NCBI GenBank assembly: GCA_009779455.1
Contig: WREG01000111.1
Coordinates: 1 to 6,595, forward strand
Source of the DNA: Oscillospiraceae bacterium
Lineage (GTDB): Bacteria; Bacillota; Clostridia; Oscillospirales; Acutalibacteraceae
Direction of reading: 5' to 3'
Length of the DNA: 6,595 nt
Part shown: positions 5,670 through 6,595 of the stretch, piece by piece
Layout: each line of letters starts with the position of its first letter
Position numbering within the stretch: position 1 is the stretch's first letter
Notes under the pieces: generated by a model
What the model saw: only the letters and a program-made list of their open reading frames with translations
What the model was told of the DNA's origin: nothing
Database searches by the model: none
Position numbers and translations under genes: made by a program

Positions 5670-6595
5670 TCAACTCAAGGAAAGGTATTCTTCCAAACAA
5701 AGCCCGCTCGCTTTTATGGCTTTAGCGTTTTCGACGCCTACATACCGCCAGTGCCACGGCTCGTAAATAACGCCGGTTATTTTCTGTTTGTCTTTGGCGT
5801 ACCTGAGGATAAACCCGTAATCCGCCGCGTTTTCGTTCAGCCATTTGAATTGGCCGCTGTTTTCAAAAGAGGTTTCCGTATTGCAAATATCCATCGCCAG
5901 CCCCATATTATGCTCGCTGCACCCCGGCGGCATTATTACCTGCGCCGCAAGCACCTGCGCTTTTGCCTGGCCGTAGCCCTGATTTTTATAATGCTGCGTC
6001 TTATTTTCAAAATTGGTTTTCTGTCGGCTTATGCTGCGGTACCCTGAATAAGGGGTTAAAATTACACCTTCATTTTTGGCCGCGTCATACATTGACTGAT
6101 AATAAACCGCCGCTCTTTTGTCCAAAAGGATATCGCTGCCTTTTATTGAGGGCGCGGTTTCGGGGACAAAGCCGTCAGGCAGTTTGTAATTGATATTGAC
6201 CAAAGCCAATTCCCACGACGTTTCGTTTATGGTTATCACAGCGGGCACGGGCAGCTCGTCCGGCTCCGCATATCCCCCTCCGACATTATTTGAAGTTTCA
6301 GGCGGCGCTGCCGTTGTATTGCCTGAAGCGGCGGAGGTTCCGGCGTCAGAGCCTGTTTGCGCGCCGCTTCCGGTCGCCAATCCGTATAAATCGCTTGGCG
6401 TCCCGTCTTCAGACACGGTTTCGGTGAAATAGCCGCTTGTTTCGGCGCGGCTTTCCGCGTTTGTGCGGCTCTCCGAGCTTTCGCCGGTTTCAAACGGAGG
6501 CGGGGGCGGCGAACCCCTGCCGCGCTTTAAAAAAACATTATAGCTTATAAATACCGTAAGCGCGAAAAGGAATACCGTTAATATAAGGATAAACA
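5670..6595 (-). CDS. Membrane-anchored D-alanyl-D-alanine carboxypeptidase, VanY/M15B family, N-terminus cut by window edge
   Basis: The frame is open from TGA at 5672-5670 to the right edge; 307 residues are visible and the start lies beyond the window. The GTG at 6416 is internal, since coding continues upstream. Visible order: a hydrophobic helix (about 1-24, ILTVFLFALTVFISYNVF), KRGRG, a five-proline run (33-37), a long Ser/Thr/Glu/Gly-rich linker to about 115, then an M15B domain (about 120-307). Zinc-site motif SEHNMGLAMD places His228 and Asp235, and YEPWHWRYVG gives catalytic Glu278 and zinc ligand His281 (visible numbering). The GYRS motif is also present. The enzyme should trim the terminal D-Ala from peptidoglycan stem peptides outside the membrane. 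The helix followed by basic residues suggests a type II or uncleaved anchor. No vanRS or vanHAX gene is nearby, so it is more likely wall maintenance than vancomycin resistance. Confidence 0.9.
   Translation of the reverse strand, partial: FILILTVFLFALTVFISYNVFLKRGRGSPPPPPFETGESSESRTNAESRAETSGYFTETVSEDGTPSDLYGLATGSGAQTGSDAGTSAASGNTTAAPPETSNNVGGGYAEPDELPVPAVITINETSWELALVNINYKLPDGFVPETAPSIKGSDILLDKRAAVYYQSMYDAAKNEGVILTPYSGYRSISRQKTNFENKTQHYKNQGYGQAKAQVLAAQVIMPPGCSEHNMGLAMDICNTETSFENSGQFKWLNENAADYGFILRYAKDKQKITGVIYEPWHWRYVGVENAKAIKASGLCLEEYLSLS

Noticed and set aside
5670..6595. Vancomycin-resistance cluster
   Set aside because: VanY-type M15B peptidases are common in wall maintenance, and no vanA/B ligase, vanH, vanX or vanRS gene is seen beside it.

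Overview
The window looks like chromosomal DNA of an anaerobic Gram-positive bacterium, most likely class Clostridia of the Bacillota. The signs are AAGGAGG-type ribosome binding sites, SigA-type -35/-10 promoters, a SipW-like signal peptidase homologue, a secreted LysM/CAP protein, a membrane-anchored VanY-type carboxypeptidase, and frequent ATA and AAA codons beside GC-richer codons. AT-rich intergenic DNA separates GC-richer genes. I cannot name the genus. Nothing indicates a phage, plasmid, insertion sequence or CRISPR array.

Left part (1-1213): a minus-strand gene running off the left edge encodes a two-helix SipW-like membrane protein. The usual catalytic serine appears to be threonine. 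It has a consensus promoter (TTGACA-17-TATAAT) and a strong ribosome binding site. To its right is about 540 bases without an intact gene. That stretch is AT-rich up to about 1020, followed by a short plus-strand block of coding-like DNA (about 996-1190) that reads as the 3' end of a WG-repeat-like gene and is probably a remnant.

Middle (1214-3758): two minus-strand genes. The upstream one (1968-3758) encodes a 596-residue protein with three membrane helices and a large outer domain, of unknown function, with a repeated G-x-hhh-N-x-x-T motif. It ends at a GC-rich hairpin with a T-rich tail. Next comes a secreted LysM plus CAP/SCP protein (1214-1840). Its leader holds a perfect 13-base inverted repeat that overlaps the ribosome binding site.

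Right part (3759-6595): a divergent promoter region fires left into the 596-residue gene and right into an mtnA-type isomerase gene (3913-4938). The isomerase gene converges, with a 3-base gap, on a minus-strand pair: an N6-adenine methyltransferase of the TrmN6 type (4942-5655), and upstream of it a membrane-anchored VanY-type D,D-carboxypeptidase cut by the right edge.

Taken together the window is mostly cell-envelope housekeeping, with two cytoplasmic enzymes: a thiosugar-phosphate isomerase and a probable tRNA methyltransferase. I see no clear multi-gene new system. The most unusual items are the serine-less signal peptidase homologue, the inverted repeat before the CAP gene, the repeat architecture of the 596-residue protein, and the WG-like gene remnant.
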